Below are positions 27,167 through 36,178 of a stretch of DNA of 64,000 nt, piece by piece (the stretch's first letter is position 1; every line of letters begins with the position of its first letter). The stretch lies in assembly GCF_023101345.1 (NCBI RefSeq), contig NZ_CP095848.1, positions 247,501 through 311,500 of the forward strand. The letters run 5' to 3'. The notes under the pieces are model-generated. The model ran no database searches. It worked only from the letters and a program-made list of their open reading frames with translations, and was not told the DNA's origin. This DNA is from Hymenobacter sublimis. GTDB lineage: Bacteria > Bacteroidota > Bacteroidia > Cytophagales > Hymenobacteraceae. The position numbers and the translations under genes are program-made.

Positions 27167-28426
27167 ATGCGCTTTCTCTACCCGCTGCTAGCCCTCAGCA
27201 CGCTAGCCGCCTCCACTGCCCAGGCGCAGTCCGTTGCCGCTACTCCCGATTCAGCCGCTTCTCTAGTTGCTTTGGCTCCAACTGCACCCGAACAGGATGA
27301 AGTTTCTGTTAGTGCACCGGTGGGCCTGAACCGTGCCCTGGCACCCGTAGCGCCCATTAAGCTTACCCCTGACGACCCCGATAAGCCTAGCTTTATTCCG
27401 GTTCCGATTGCCTTTTACCAGCAGGAAACGGGCTTTGCTGGCGGCGCTGCCATTCTGCCGGTGTGGCGCTTCGGCGACGATACCACGGTGCGCAAATCCA
27501 ACGCCCGCCTGATTGCCTGGATTTCCCAGAAAAAGCAGACTACCGTTCAGCTCACTCACACCATCTTCACCAAGGAGGAAAAGTTCTTTTTCTCGGGCGA
27601 GCTGAGCTACTATGATCTGGCGTTCAACTACTACGGCATCGGCAACGACACGCGCAAGAGCAACGAGTCGCATATTCAGTATCCGTTGTGGGTGTTCGAC
27701 GAAAAAGCCTTGATTAAGGTAGTACCGAACCTGTTCGTGGGGGTGCGCTACCGGTTCACCAACCTGGGTGAAGTAAAGCTCAAAGACAACGAAGGAAATA
27801 CGGCACCCTACTACGCCCTAACTTCTAAGGAGCGCAACGGCTACACTACCTCCGGAGTCGGTCCGGCCCTGCTCTACGATGGGCGCGACAACGTGCTGGC
27901 TACCTACCGTGGCAGCTTCGTGGATGCCCACATGCTGTTTAATGGCGGTGGCCTGGGTAGCGACTACAAGTTTACCCGTTACATGGTGGATGCCCGCCAT
28001 TTCATTCCGCTCTTTGGCTCCAACAACAGCATTCTGGCAGCGCAGTTTCTGGGGCAGTACCACACGGGTCGCGTACCCTTCCGCGAGTTGGGCGGCATGG
28101 GCGCTACCCTCGGCGGTTCGCTCTATAACAATGCCTACCTGATGCGCGGGATTTACGAAGCTCGCTTCCGTGACCGGCAGTTCTCCACGTTCCAGGCTGA
28201 ACTTCGGCAGAAGCTGTTTTGGCGCTTTGATGGGGCCTTGTTCGGGGCCGTGGGCCAGGTGGCACCCCGCCTCGGCGACTATACCTTCGATGACATGAAG
28301 TACGCTGGCGGCGGTGGCATCCGGTTCCGCTTCAACCGCCGCGACCGGCTCAACATCCGCCTGGATTATGGCGTGGGCTCGGGCGGTAACTCCGGTATCA
28401 TCTTCGCCGTTGGCGAGGCCTTCTAA
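27167..28426 (+). CDS. BamA/TamA-like outer-membrane protein (barrel only)
   Basis: The 419-residue protein has a signal peptide (cleaved near AQAQS), no POTRA domains, and a C-terminal Omp85-type 'bacterial surface antigen' barrel ending in aromatic IIFAVGEAF. Conserved barrel segments include LLYDGRDN and FRELGGMGATLGG. Similar short patatin-less Omp85 proteins occur in many Bacteroidota; whether it inserts proteins or only forms a pore is unknown. The ATG at 27167 fits the signal peptide. The upstream spacer contains two small hairpins (27081-27125). Confidence 0.87.
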   Translation: MRFLYPLLALSTLAASTAQAQSVAATPDSAASLVALAPTAPEQDEVSVSAPVGLNRALAPVAPIKLTPDDPDKPSFIPVPIAFYQQETGFAGGAAILPVWRFGDDTTVRKSNARLIAWISQKKQTTVQLTHTIFTKEEKFFFSGELSYYDLAFNYYGIGNDTRKSNESHIQYPLWVFDEKALIKVVPNLFVGVRYRFTNLGEVKLKDNEGNTAPYYALTSKERNGYTTSGVGPALLYDGRDNVLATYRGSFVDAHMLFNGGGLGSDYKFTRYMVDARHFIPLFGSNNSILAAQFLGQYHTGRVPFRELGGMGATLGGSLYNNAYLMRGIYEARFRDRQFSTFQAELRQKLFWRFDGALFGAVGQVAPRLGDYTFDDMKYAGGGGIRFRFNRRDRLNIRLDYGVGSGGNSGIIFAVGEAF

Positions 28427-28437
28427 CTTTTTGCCCG

Positions 28438-28515
28438 CGCCTCCGGCCGGGGCCAGCCCGTGGGCATAGGCAGGATGTCATTTCCTGCGCCGCTGGTTGG
28501 TTCCGGCCGGAGGCG
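28438..28515 (+). ncRNA. Structured intergenic RNA element (nested hairpins)
   Basis: A perfect 13-bp outer stem (28438-28450 with 28503-28515) encloses a second pairing (CCAGC/GCTGG) and an apical 6-bp hairpin (GCAGGA/TCCTGC, 28470-28488). It fills most of the space between the stop of the Omp85-like gene and the glycosyltransferase start, ending 12 bp before the ATG. It could act as a terminator, an attenuator or a leader element. The structure is read by eye and untested. Confidence 0.4.
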
Positions 28516-28527
28516 TCTTCTTTGATC

Positions 28528-29799
28528 ATGGCCCCACTTCCTCCCAAAACAGCCGTACGCGTTGTTCCCACGAGCAAAAAACCGGGACGAGCCAGCCAGA
28601 CCGGTTCGTTTCGGAAAGCTGATACCCGGGCAATGTGGCACTCCCTACCCCCGCCCGCCCGGGGTGTGCAGGCTAGCGTAATCATCCCGGCTAAGGATGA
28701 AGCCACAAACCTGCCGGCCACTCTAGCTGCCTTAGCCGCTCAAACGGATCTGCACGGGCAAGCCTTGCTGCCCCACAGTTTTGAAGTGCTGGTGCTGGCT
28801 AATAATTGCCTCGACCAGACAGCGCGGGTAGTGCGCGAATTTGCTACGCGGCACCCGCGGCTGCGCCTGCACGTGGCCGAAATAAAACTGCCCAAGGCGC
28901 AGGCCCACGTGGGACAGGCCCGGCGCCTGCTCATGGATGAGGCCTGCCGCCGGCTGGAGCAGGGAGGGCACCCGCGGGCCTTCATTGCCAGCACCGATGC
29001 CGATACGCGCGTATCGCCTACCTGGCTGATATCCATTGCGGCGGAGCTAGCTACTGGGGTTGATGCGGTAGGAGGGCGCATTCTGATGGACAACGCCGAC
29101 CCCACTTGCCCAGTGCGCCGCTGCCAACTGCGCGACGCCGCTTACTACCTGCTGCGGGCCCGTCTGGAAGACCACCTGGACCCCACGCCCTACGACCCCT
29201 GGCCGCGCCACCACCAGCACTTTGGCGCCAACCTGGCCTTAACGGCGCGGGCTTACCGCCACGTGGGAGGCCTACCGGTGGTGCCCTACCTAGAGGATGA
29301 GGCCCTGGTGCAAAGCTTGGTTCGCCACGACTTGCGGGTGCGCCACAGCCCTACCGTAAAGGTATTCACCTCCGGCCGGCAGCAGGGGCGGGTGGCCGTG
29401 GGACTGTCGTGGCAGCTGCGGCAGTGGGCCGAGTTGCAACAAACGCAGCGCGAGCCTTTAGTTGATAACCCCCAGCGCTTGCTAGCGGAGTGGCAGCTTC
29501 GCGCGCAGCTTCGCCAGACGTGGCAACAGTATAGTTCCGCCGCCACGTCCGGCGCTCTGCTGCCATTGCCTTCGTGGCCGGCGGCAGCTGGGCTGAGCCG
29601 CGCCGCCCTACGCCGGGAGCTAACCCGTGCCAGCAGCTTCGGGCAGCTGTGGGAAAAAATAAGGGGCCGGTTTCTAGTGCACACCACCAGGCGCTGGCCG
29701 GCCGTTCCTCTGTCAGTGGCCATTCGAATGCTGCGGGAGCAAGTAGCCGCTCTGGATAGCCGCCCGTCGGCGGTGGTGGCGGGCCAGCTTTGCACGTAG
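28528..29799 (+). CDS. Family 2 glycosyltransferase
   Basis: The 423-residue soluble GT-A enzyme has the GT2 opening VIIPAKDEATNLP, a metal-binding STDADTRV (DxD-like) and GANLALTARAY plus YLEDEALVQ in the acceptor region, with no membrane helices. The C-terminal 120 residues are an Arg/Ala-rich helical extension. The ATG at 28528 follows an in-frame TTG two codons earlier. The gene faces the methyltransferase-PIG-L-ACAD unit and ends 3 bp from it, a close packing that suggests joint function. Confidence 0.87.
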   Translation: MAPLPPKTAVRVVPTSKKPGRASQTGSFRKADTRAMWHSLPPPARGVQASVIIPAKDEATNLPATLAALAAQTDLHGQALLPHSFEVLVLANNCLDQTARVVREFATRHPRLRLHVAEIKLPKAQAHVGQARRLLMDEACRRLEQGGHPRAFIASTDADTRVSPTWLISIAAELATGVDAVGGRILMDNADPTCPVRRCQLRDAAYYLLRARLEDHLDPTPYDPWPRHHQHFGANLALTARAYRHVGGLPVVPYLEDEALVQSLVRHDLRVRHSPTVKVFTSGRQQGRVAVGLSWQLRQWAELQQTQREPLVDNPQRLLAEWQLRAQLRQTWQQYSSAATSGALLPLPSWPAAAGLSRAALRRELTRASSFGQLWEKIRGRFLVHTTRRWPAVPLSVAIRMLREQVAALDSRPSAVVAGQLCT

Positions 29800-29802
29800 C
29801 GC

Positions 29803-30414
29803 CTACCTCTTCGTCACCTCTAGCAAGTCGAGGCGGTACTGTTCGTGCCGTTGGGCTGCTACGTGCCGCAGGGGGCCGTTGGGCTGGGCTGCTTGCAAGA
29901 AAAACTCGTGTACATCGTCACCCGTGAGGGGATAGTCGTGGACCGGTGGGGTCCAGTGAACCAGCAGCAGTTGTCCGCCCGCTGTGAGGGAAGCTAGCAA
30001 CTGTGCGGCCGCCCGCTCCAGGTCAGCTGGGCTCCAGTAATACCCTACCTCCGACAGCACAATGAGGTCGAAGGTGGCGCCGGCGGGGAATTCTTCGGGT
30101 ACCCGCAGGCGCTGAAATTCTACCTGGGGCAGGTGGGCGCAACGCTGTCGGGCCCGGGCCAGCGGCGCTTCGGCCACATCAACCGCTAATAAATGAGCAC
30201 AGCGGGTAGCCAACTGCTCCGTGAGTACGCCCAGGGAGCAGCCTATTTCAAAGGCGCGCTGGTAGTGCGTGCGAGGCAAGACGGCCAGGGTTGTGGCATA
30301 TTTTTCCCGCTCGTACGGACTAGTTTCAAAATGCCACGGATCGGCGTTGGCGCGGTATACCTCGGCAAAATAATCGGGCGGAAGGGTGTGGGGTTGGTTT
30401 GGATTAGGAAGCAT
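29803..30414 (-). CDS. NodS-type SAM-dependent methyltransferase
   Basis: The 203-residue class I methyltransferase has the SAM motif FEIGCSLGVLTEQL and acidic LLAVDVAE. The preceding block NADPWHFETSPYEREKY and the later LSEVGYYWS, LVHWT and GDDVHEFFL are characteristic of the NodS family (N-methylation of Nod-factor amino sugars in rhizobia). The ATG at 30414 is preferred; a longer frame would overlap the PIG-L gene. It follows PIG-L by 37 bp on the same strand, and PIG-L/methyltransferase fusions are known in other bacteria, supporting a joint pathway. The substrate is unknown. Confidence 0.85.
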   Translation of the reverse strand: MLPNPNQPHTLPPDYFAEVYRANADPWHFETSPYEREKYATTLAVLPRTHYQRAFEIGCSLGVLTEQLATRCAHLLAVDVAEAPLARARQRCAHLPQVEFQRLRVPEEFPAGATFDLIVLSEVGYYWSPADLERAAAQLLASLTAGGQLLLVHWTPPVHDYPLTGDDVHEFFLQAAQPNGPLRHVAAQRHEQYRLDLLEVTKR

Positions 30415-30451
30415 GGGGTAGGGTAAAAGGTAGCACCCAAAAAGCGGCGCC

Positions 30452-31204
30452 TTACGGGTGTGGGGCCTCCAGATATACTTCCGTGGGAGCTTGGAAGTGG
30501 GCAAGCATGGAAGGCGCCAGCATGAAGCCTGTTGGGTCGTCCTGAATGGGGGAGCCGGGCAGCTGGGAGCGGTGAGCGGCAATGGCCCGCTGCTTTTGCT
30601 CAAGCACGGAGCGGATATCGAGCTGCCAGCCAACCACTTCCTCGGGGTGGGGCCACTCGGCGGGCGTTGCTCGTTCCCAGGCCCACACCACGTATTCCAG
30701 CCGCTGCGGAGCCGCCGGTAGGCCTGCCAGCGCGGCGGCTACTAGCTGACTGGTAGCCCGGTGGTCGGGGTGGGGGTCGCGGCGCCAGGGTACTAGTAGA
30801 GTGGCTGGCTGGTGCTCCCGCAGAAACTCCTGCAGCTGCTGTACAGCCGCGAAGCCGGCGGGGGTATCCGGTAGCGGCACCTGGCTGTCGGGCAACTGCA
30901 ACGTGAGCAGGGCGGTAGATTCTACCCCCAGAATGCTCAGGGCATCGCGCAGTTCCTGCTCGCGCAAGGCCTGCCGGGCCGCGGGCGGGAATGCCTGCGA
31001 ATTCGGGTGCGACATGGTGCCGTCGCTGACCAGCACGCACCACACGGGCTGCCCCGCCTCCCGTAGCAAGGCCAGCAGCCCGCCGCAGCCCAAGGATTCA
31101 TCGTCGGGGTGGGGCGCTACCACCACCGTGGGCCCGAGTGCGGCAGCCGTAGCCGCCAGCCGGATGGGGTAGGAAGAGAAGGGAGAAGCGGTAGTAGCAG
31201 TCAA
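30452..31204 (-). CDS. PIG-L family deacetylase (LmbE-like)
   Basis: The 250-residue zinc-dependent deacetylase has the signature APHPDDESLGCGG with the Asp/His ligands and the distal HPDHRAT motif. PIG-L/LmbE enzymes de-N-acetylate GlcNAc-containing glycoconjugates. No signal peptide is seen, so it acts in the cytoplasm. It is the middle gene of acyl-CoA dehydrogenase-like / PIG-L / NodS-type, with 84 bp upstream and 37 bp downstream spacing. Confidence 0.9.
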   Translation of the reverse strand: MTATTASPFSSYPIRLAATAAALGPTVVVAPHPDDESLGCGGLLALLREAGQPVWCVLVSDGTMSHPNSQAFPPAARQALREQELRDALSILGVESTALLTLQLPDSQVPLPDTPAGFAAVQQLQEFLREHQPATLLVPWRRDPHPDHRATSQLVAAALAGLPAAPQRLEYVVWAWERATPAEWPHPEEVVGWQLDIRSVLEQKQRAIAAHRSQLPGSPIQDDPTGFMLAPSMLAHFQAPTEVYLEAPHP

Positions 31205-31288
31205 GAGAGAAGCAGAAGAAGGGGCCGACCCACGGGTAAGTGGAAGGAAGCTGTACGGGTGTTAGTACGCAACGGGTGGCTTACCTAC

Positions 31289-32470
31289 CTACGTCCAGAG
31301 CCGGTGAGCGGGTATGTCGTGGGCCAGGGCGTACCGGCCCGCGTCGGCCAGGGCCGCATCGGGGGCGGGTTGGCGCAAGTAGTGGGTCAGGTCGCGGTGG
31401 AGGCGCTCGAAAGGCTCGGGCCGGAGCAGGCCGCGGGCTCCTACGCAACGCTCGGCCAGGGCTAGCAAGCGCAGGCAAAGGTCTTCTACCACGGAGCGCA
31501 TGAGGTTGGCGTGGGCCACGGTGGCTTCGGCGTAGCTGGGCAGAGTAGGGCTGGTGGCGGCTCCTGGGCGCTTCACAAACTCGGCCGCCGCCCGCAGCCA
31601 GTGTTGGCCCGTGGCAATGAGCATGCTCATTTCACCGAGGCGCTGGCGTTGGTAGGGGTCATCGGTTCGGCCTACCGCGCGTAGAAACCGGGTTGTCTCG
31701 TCGAAAATAGCTTCCGCTCCGCCCACCTGCACGGCGGCAAACCGGATGGCCCCGCCGCTAAACCACGGCTGCTGGTAATAGTCGCCGGGCTTGCCCAGCA
31801 AATCGGTGGCCTCAATTTCCAGGCCGCTCAGGTTCACCTGGAAACTAGCCGAAGCGCGCATCCCCAGGGGCTGCCAGAAGCTGGTGTTGTACTCGGGCTG
31901 CTGCAAGTCAAGTGGGAGAATCAGCATTTGCCAGCCGCCATCCGGCAGGGCGCCCGTGAGCAGGGGGCGGGTAACGTGTCCGGCCCCCGAGCCAAACGTT
32001 TTGCTACCCTGCAGGCGAAACCGGCCATTGGGTAAGGGCTCCAGCCGAACTCCATCCTCCGCCTCCGTATTCCACACGCCAAACAAGTGCCCAGCCAGCG
32101 CATCGGCGGCCCAGTGGCTGATCTGGTCGGGCCGGCCAAAACGCTGGAAAAGCTGCAGGGCATTTACGTGTCCTTCGTAGAGGCGGCCCACCGCCAGGTT
32201 GCCCCGCCCAATGTGACGCAGGGTGCTCAGCAGGGCGTATACCTGCTCCGCCTCGCCCAGGCCGCTCCCGCCCAGGGTGGTAGCCAGGGGGGCCGCCAGC
32301 AGGCCGGCCTCACGCAACCATTCAAACTCCTCCGTCGGGAACCCGCCTTCATAGTCAGAGTAAGGAGCCTGCTGAAAAAGGCGCGGGGCAAGGGCCAGAG
32401 CAGCCGCTTCCGCAGTTACCGGCGTTTGCTGCCGTTGTTTAGGCGAGGCGGCTAGAGTTGAGGTAGGCAT
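31289..32470 (-). CDS. Acyl-CoA dehydrogenase-like protein
   Basis: The 393-residue protein follows the ACAD layout: an all-alpha N-terminal domain (EEFEWLREAGLLAAPLATTLGGSG), a middle beta-domain (LFGVWNTEAEDG, LQGSKTFGSGAGH) and a C-terminal helical domain. The canonical catalytic Glu is not identifiable by eye, and members of this genome-context subgroup are often annotated acyl-CoA/acyl-ACP dehydrogenase. It is the first gene of the unit with PIG-L and the NodS-type methyltransferase and might act on the acyl chain of the same product. Confidence 0.82.
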   Translation of the reverse strand: MPTSTLAASPKQRQQTPVTAEAAALALAPRLFQQAPYSDYEGGFPTEEFEWLREAGLLAAPLATTLGGSGLGEAEQVYALLSTLRHIGRGNLAVGRLYEGHVNALQLFQRFGRPDQISHWAADALAGHLFGVWNTEAEDGVRLEPLPNGRFRLQGSKTFGSGAGHVTRPLLTGALPDGGWQMLILPLDLQQPEYNTSFWQPLGMRASASFQVNLSGLEIEATDLLGKPGDYYQQPWFSGGAIRFAAVQVGGAEAIFDETTRFLRAVGRTDDPYQRQRLGEMSMLIATGQHWLRAAAEFVKRPGAATSPTLPSYAEATVAHANLMRSVVEDLCLRLLALAERCVGARGLLRPEPFERLHRDLTHYLRQPAPDAALADAGRYALAHDIPAHRLWT

Positions 32471-32892
32471 AAAATGGCACTTACGGATACAGTTGAGCTC
32501 TACCTACTATAATTGTTGAGTTTGCGTTTTGTTGTCAGTAGGTAAAAAACGCCTCCGCCTTGTCTGACTCAGGCAGCTAGAAAAGCCAGGAAATCTGCCG
32601 AAATACAGTGGTTAGCAATTAGTCTATGTTATTGTTACTAATTTGATTTACAGAATATTAACTGGAGGATACAACGTGCTGCTGGTTGCGTGCGGGCCGG
32701 GTGCGGATCATTGGCGGCCCTTCGTACTGAAATACTAAGCGTAGCGTACCTGCTACGGGCTTCCCTGCCTGCTACCCTTTCCGGGCTTGAATACGGCAGC
32801 CGCCCCGCCCGTAACAATTCCGTAACCTCCCTCTGCAGGGGCGTGCCTACCTTCGCGGCGCGTTTCACTTCTTCACCAACTCTTAGCTCGTC
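32471..32892. other. Divergent intergenic region between the ACAD-like gene and purH
   Basis: About 420 bp without a credible gene. It contains an AT-rich patch (about 32610-32665) unlike the GC-rich surroundings and a purH promoter element near 32848. I found no convincing -7 element for the minus-strand ACAD gene. Confidence 0.6.
32848..32855 (+). promoter_or_regulatory. -7 promoter element for purH
   Basis: TACCTTCG lies 37 bp before the purH ATG, at the same spacing as the identical octamer before the ferredoxin gene. Confidence 0.6.
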
Positions 32893-34428
32893 ATGTCGCA
32901 GCCTATTCGTTCCGCCCTTGTTTCCGTCTATTATAAAGACCGCCTGGAGCCCTTGGTAGCGCTGCTGAAAGAGCACGGCGTGACCATATATTCAACGGGG
33001 GGCACCCAGCAGTTTATTGAGGAGCAGGGCGCGCCAGTTACGGCCGTGGAGAGCCTGACGGGGTTCCCGGCCGTGTTTGGGGGGCGCGTGAAAACCCTGC
33101 ACCCGAAAGTATTCGGGGGCATTCTGCACCGCCGCCACGAAGCCAGCGACTTGCAGGAGGCCGAGCAGCACCAAATTCCGCCCATCGACTTAGTGATTGT
33201 GGACCTCTACCCCTTCGAGGAAACCGTCGCCAGCGGAGCCGCCGAGCAGGAAGTAATTGAGAAAATTGATATCGGCGGCATTTCGTTGCTGCGGGCCGCC
33301 GCCAAAAACTTCCGCGACGTGCTGGTAGTCAGCAGCCGCAACCAGTACGCGGCCGTAACCGAGCTGCTGCAGGCGAAAGGCTGCGCCACCGACCTGGAGG
33401 ACCGCCGCCACTACGCCGCCGCCGCCTTCGAGGCTACCTCGCACTACGATACCCAGATTTTCCGCTACATGGCCCAGGGCACGGAGCTTAGCGGAGCCAG
33501 CCTTAAGCTCAGCGAAAAGCCGGCTACCCCGTTGCGCTACGGCGAAAACCCCCACCAAGCCGGCACCTTCTACGGCGACCTAACGGCCCTGTTCGACCAG
33601 CTCCACGGCAAGCAACTCAGCTACAACAACCTCGTGGACGTAGACGCGGCCGTGCTGCTCATGCAGGAATTCCAGGCGGAGGGTCCCGCCGCCTGCGCCA
33701 TCCTTAAGCACACCAACGCCTGCGGAGTAGCCCAGGCCGAAACCCTGCGCGAGGCCTACCTCAACGCCCTGGCCTGCGACCCGGTATCGGCCTTCGGGGG
33801 CGTACTTATCGTGAACAAGCCCGTGGATGCTGCTACTGCCGAGGAGCTGAACAAGCTGTTCTTCGAGGTGCTGATTGCCCCCGAGTTTGCCCCCGACGCG
33901 CTACCCATTCTGCAAAGCAAGAAGAACCGCATTCTGCTGCGCCAGAAGCCCGTTGCTTTCCCCGCCAAGCAAGTGAAAACATTGCTCAATGGCATTATTG
34001 AGCAAGATTTCGACCAAGTAGTAGAAGGAGCCCACGAGTTCCGGACCGTTACGGAATCAGCACCGACGGCCCAGGAGGTAGCGGCGCTGGAGTTTGCCCT
34101 CAAAATCTGCAAGCATACCAAAAGCAACACCATTGTGCTGGCCCGCGCTGGGCAGTTGCTCGCCTCCGGGGTTGGTCAAACCTCGCGGGTAGATGCTTTG
34201 CGCCAGGCCATTGATAAGGCGCGCGCCTTCGGCTTTGATCTGCAGGGAGCGGTTATGGCCTCCGACGCCTTTTTTCCCTTCCCCGACTGCGTGGAAATTG
34301 CTGGCGAGGCTGGCATCCGAGCTGTGGTGCAGCCCGGCGGCTCCATCAAAGACCAGGACAGCATTGCGGCCGCCAACCAACTCGGCATGGCTATGGTACT
34401 GACGGGCGTGCGGCACTTCAAACACTAA
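32893..34428 (+). CDS. purH: Bifunctional AICAR transformylase / IMP cyclohydrolase
   Basis: The 511-residue enzyme catalyses the last two steps of de novo IMP synthesis. The N-terminal IMP cyclohydrolase (MGS-fold) domain includes [11 protein letters not shown] and [16 protein letters not shown]; the transformylase domain contains [11 protein letters not shown], the catalytic KHTNACG motif and C-terminal [10 protein letters not shown] and VQPGGSIKD. Length and motifs are normal for PurH. Monocistronic, with its own promoter element and a bidirectional terminator behind it. Confidence 0.98.
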   Translation: MSQPIRSALVSVYYKDRLEPLVALLKEHGVTIYSTGGTQQFIEEQGAPVTAVESLTGFPAVFGGRVKTLHPKVFGGILHRRHEASDLQEAEQHQIPPIDLVIVDLYPFEETVASGAAEQEVIEKIDIGGISLLRAAAKNFRDVLVVSSRNQYAAVTELLQAKGCATDLEDRRHYAAAAFEATSHYDTQIFRYMAQGTELSGASLKLSEKPATPLRYGENPHQAGTFYGDLTALFDQLHGKQLSYNNLVDVDAAVLLMQEFQAEGPAACAILKHTNACGVAQAETLREAYLNALACDPVSAFGGVLIVNKPVDAATAEELNKLFFEVLIAPEFAPDALPILQSKKNRILLRQKPVAFPAKQVKTLLNGIIEQDFDQVVEGAHEFRTVTESAPTAQEVAALEFALKICKHTKSNTIVLARAGQLLASGVGQTSRVDALRQAIDKARAFGFDLQGAVMASDAFFPFPDCVEIAGEAGIRAVVQPGGSIKDQDSIAAANQLGMAMVLTGVRHFKH

Positions 34429-34455
34429 TTCTCCCGCGTAAGCGAATCTTTCCGG

Positions 34456-34528
34456 TCCGCCACGAATCAGCCGCCGGTAGTTACCCCGCAAAACGGACGG
34501 TAGCTACCGGCGGCTGATTCGTGGCGGG
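34456..34528. terminator. Bidirectional terminator between purH and the PAS gene
   Basis: Arms 34456-34485 and 34499-34528 pair over 30 positions with 28 matches. The hairpin occupies the whole gap between the convergent stop codons and can serve both strands, although neither side has a strong U tract. Confidence 0.75.
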
Positions 34529-34529
34529 C

Positions 34530-35912
34530 TTACTGTTCCAGCACCTGCGCACACGGCGTATACACCACGCCCTGAATGCGCTGGGGCTGATAGAACTCAT
34601 TGGTAATGAGCTTGCCACTCAGCACGGCGGGGTGTATAGTGCCATCGGGCCACAGGGCGCGCAAGGAGTGGGCGGGCAGGTCGCCGTGTTGGGTAGCCTG
34701 CTCCAATGCTGCCTGGAAGGTAGCGCAGTCGTCGGGATGAATAGCCGTCAGCAGTAGGTCCAGGGTTAGCGTTTCTGCTTCCGTGGCCGGCCAGCCGAAG
34801 CAGGCCCGCGCGTGCGCGTTGCAGTGAAACTGATTGGTTACAACGTCCCACCACCACAGGCCGGTGCTGGTGGCGTCCAGCACCAACTGCAACTGCGCCT
34901 CGCACTCGTGGCGCTGCTGCTGCCCGCGCTTTTCGTTGGTAATGTCCCGCCACAACACGTGCAGCAGCAGTTCTCCTTCCGTCTTGATGGGCGTGAGTAC
35001 GGCTTCTACCCACATGTACTCCCCGGATAGTCGGCAAAGCACGCCTTCGCAGCGCTTGGAACCCGATTTCAGGGCTGCCGTTACGGATTCCCGGAAATAG
35101 GTAGCCGAGCGCAAGCCGGGCCGCTGTTCCTCCGGGGCCAGGTCCCAAGGGTAGTGGCCCAGAATCTGATTTTTATCCGTGGCGCCGAGTAGTTGCAGCA
35201 CGGCCGCGTTGCAGTCTACAAACTGCTCGTTCTGCATTAGGGCCACGGCATCGGTGCTCTGCTCGAACAAGCGCCGGAATTTCTGTTCGCTGGCGGCCAG
35301 TACCAGGGCTACCTGCCGCGCCTCCGTAACATCGAGTAAGGCCAGCAAACACTGCTGCTTGCCCGCCGCGGAAGTAAGCAGCGTACTCTCCAGCTGCACC
35401 GTCAGGGCCTTGCCGGTGGCCGTGCGCAGCGTCACTACCCCGCTTTGCGGCAGGCTAGTTGTCAGCAATTGCCCAAACAAGTACAAAAAGTCCCAGCGCT
35501 GAATCGGTTCCACCAGGGTAGCAAAGGCAATTCCCGTTAATTGGCTCGGGTCCTGGTCGAGCAGCACGCCGGCCTGGTAGTTAAGCTCCACAATGGAGCC
35601 GTCGGCACTGAGAGTACAGTAGGCTACTGGCGCCTGTTCGTATAATCTTCGGTAGTGCGCCTGGGCCGCCTCCGCTTCGGCGCAGGTGTGCCGCAACTGC
35701 TCATAGCGCTCCGCCAGCGCCGCATACGACAGCAGCCCCTCGTGGGGGCGGAAGCAGTAGCCGGGGCAGCGGCGGGCAAAAGACTGGCCGGGGGAGAGGA
35801 GGTAGTGCGACGCATAAACTAGAGGGGGCAGACCACGGGTGCGTAGTTGGGCAAGTTGTGGCTGGCGGAGAGGATGGAGCAGGTGAGACAGGAGCAAGTG
35901 GCTCAAAGCCAA
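34530..35912 (-). CDS. PAS-domain protein without an output domain
   Basis: The 460-residue cytoplasmic protein contains three PAS domains at roughly residues 85-200, 205-335 and 345-455 (each starting with the YRRLYEQAP, KFRRLFEQSTDA or LQLVLDATSTG type segment). The ending of each resembles a PAC motif (DITNEKRGQQQ after the second). No histidine kinase, GGDEF, HTH or other output domain is present and the frame ends cleanly after the third PAS. It could be a sensor partner for a separate protein or a truncated kinase. The N-terminal 60 residues are Leu/His-rich and unassigned. Confidence 0.85.
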   Translation of the reverse strand: MALSHLLLSHLLHPLRQPQLAQLRTRGLPPLVYASHYLLSPGQSFARRCPGYCFRPHEGLLSYAALAERYEQLRHTCAEAEAAQAHYRRLYEQAPVAYCTLSADGSIVELNYQAGVLLDQDPSQLTGIAFATLVEPIQRWDFLYLFGQLLTTSLPQSGVVTLRTATGKALTVQLESTLLTSAAGKQQCLLALLDVTEARQVALVLAASEQKFRRLFEQSTDAVALMQNEQFVDCNAAVLQLLGATDKNQILGHYPWDLAPEEQRPGLRSATYFRESVTAALKSGSKRCEGVLCRLSGEYMWVEAVLTPIKTEGELLLHVLWRDITNEKRGQQQRHECEAQLQLVLDATSTGLWWWDVVTNQFHCNAHARACFGWPATEAETLTLDLLLTAIHPDDCATFQAALEQATQHGDLPAHSLRALWPDGTIHPAVLSGKLITNEFYQPQRIQGVVYTPCAQVLEQ

Positions 35913-36116
35913 CGAGATTCGGGGAAACGGCGCGTTGAAACTTCTTTATAATATAGAATAAATCAGATAATAAAACAGCGCTGAGGTAGGCAGAATTTAG
36001 CAGCAACTGTACGAAGGTTAGCCCTGTGTACGTTAGGCCTGCCCTGCGGGGTGCTGTGCCGCTTGCTGATTTGCCTAACCCGGGGAAGGGGGCATCGGGC
36101 TTCGCTGAAACTTGCT

Positions 36117-36124
36117 TACTTTTG
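36117..36124 (+). promoter_or_regulatory. -7 promoter element of the mre operon
   Basis: TACTTTTG, followed by CCCCC, is a full match to TAnnTTTG and lies 54 bp upstream of the mreB ATG. The same TACTTTTGCCCCC string precedes ndk (57204). Confidence 0.7.
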
Positions 36125-36178
36125 CCCCCACTTTTGACGGGCGCAACCAGCCCGTTCTCATTTACTTGCCGTTACTCG

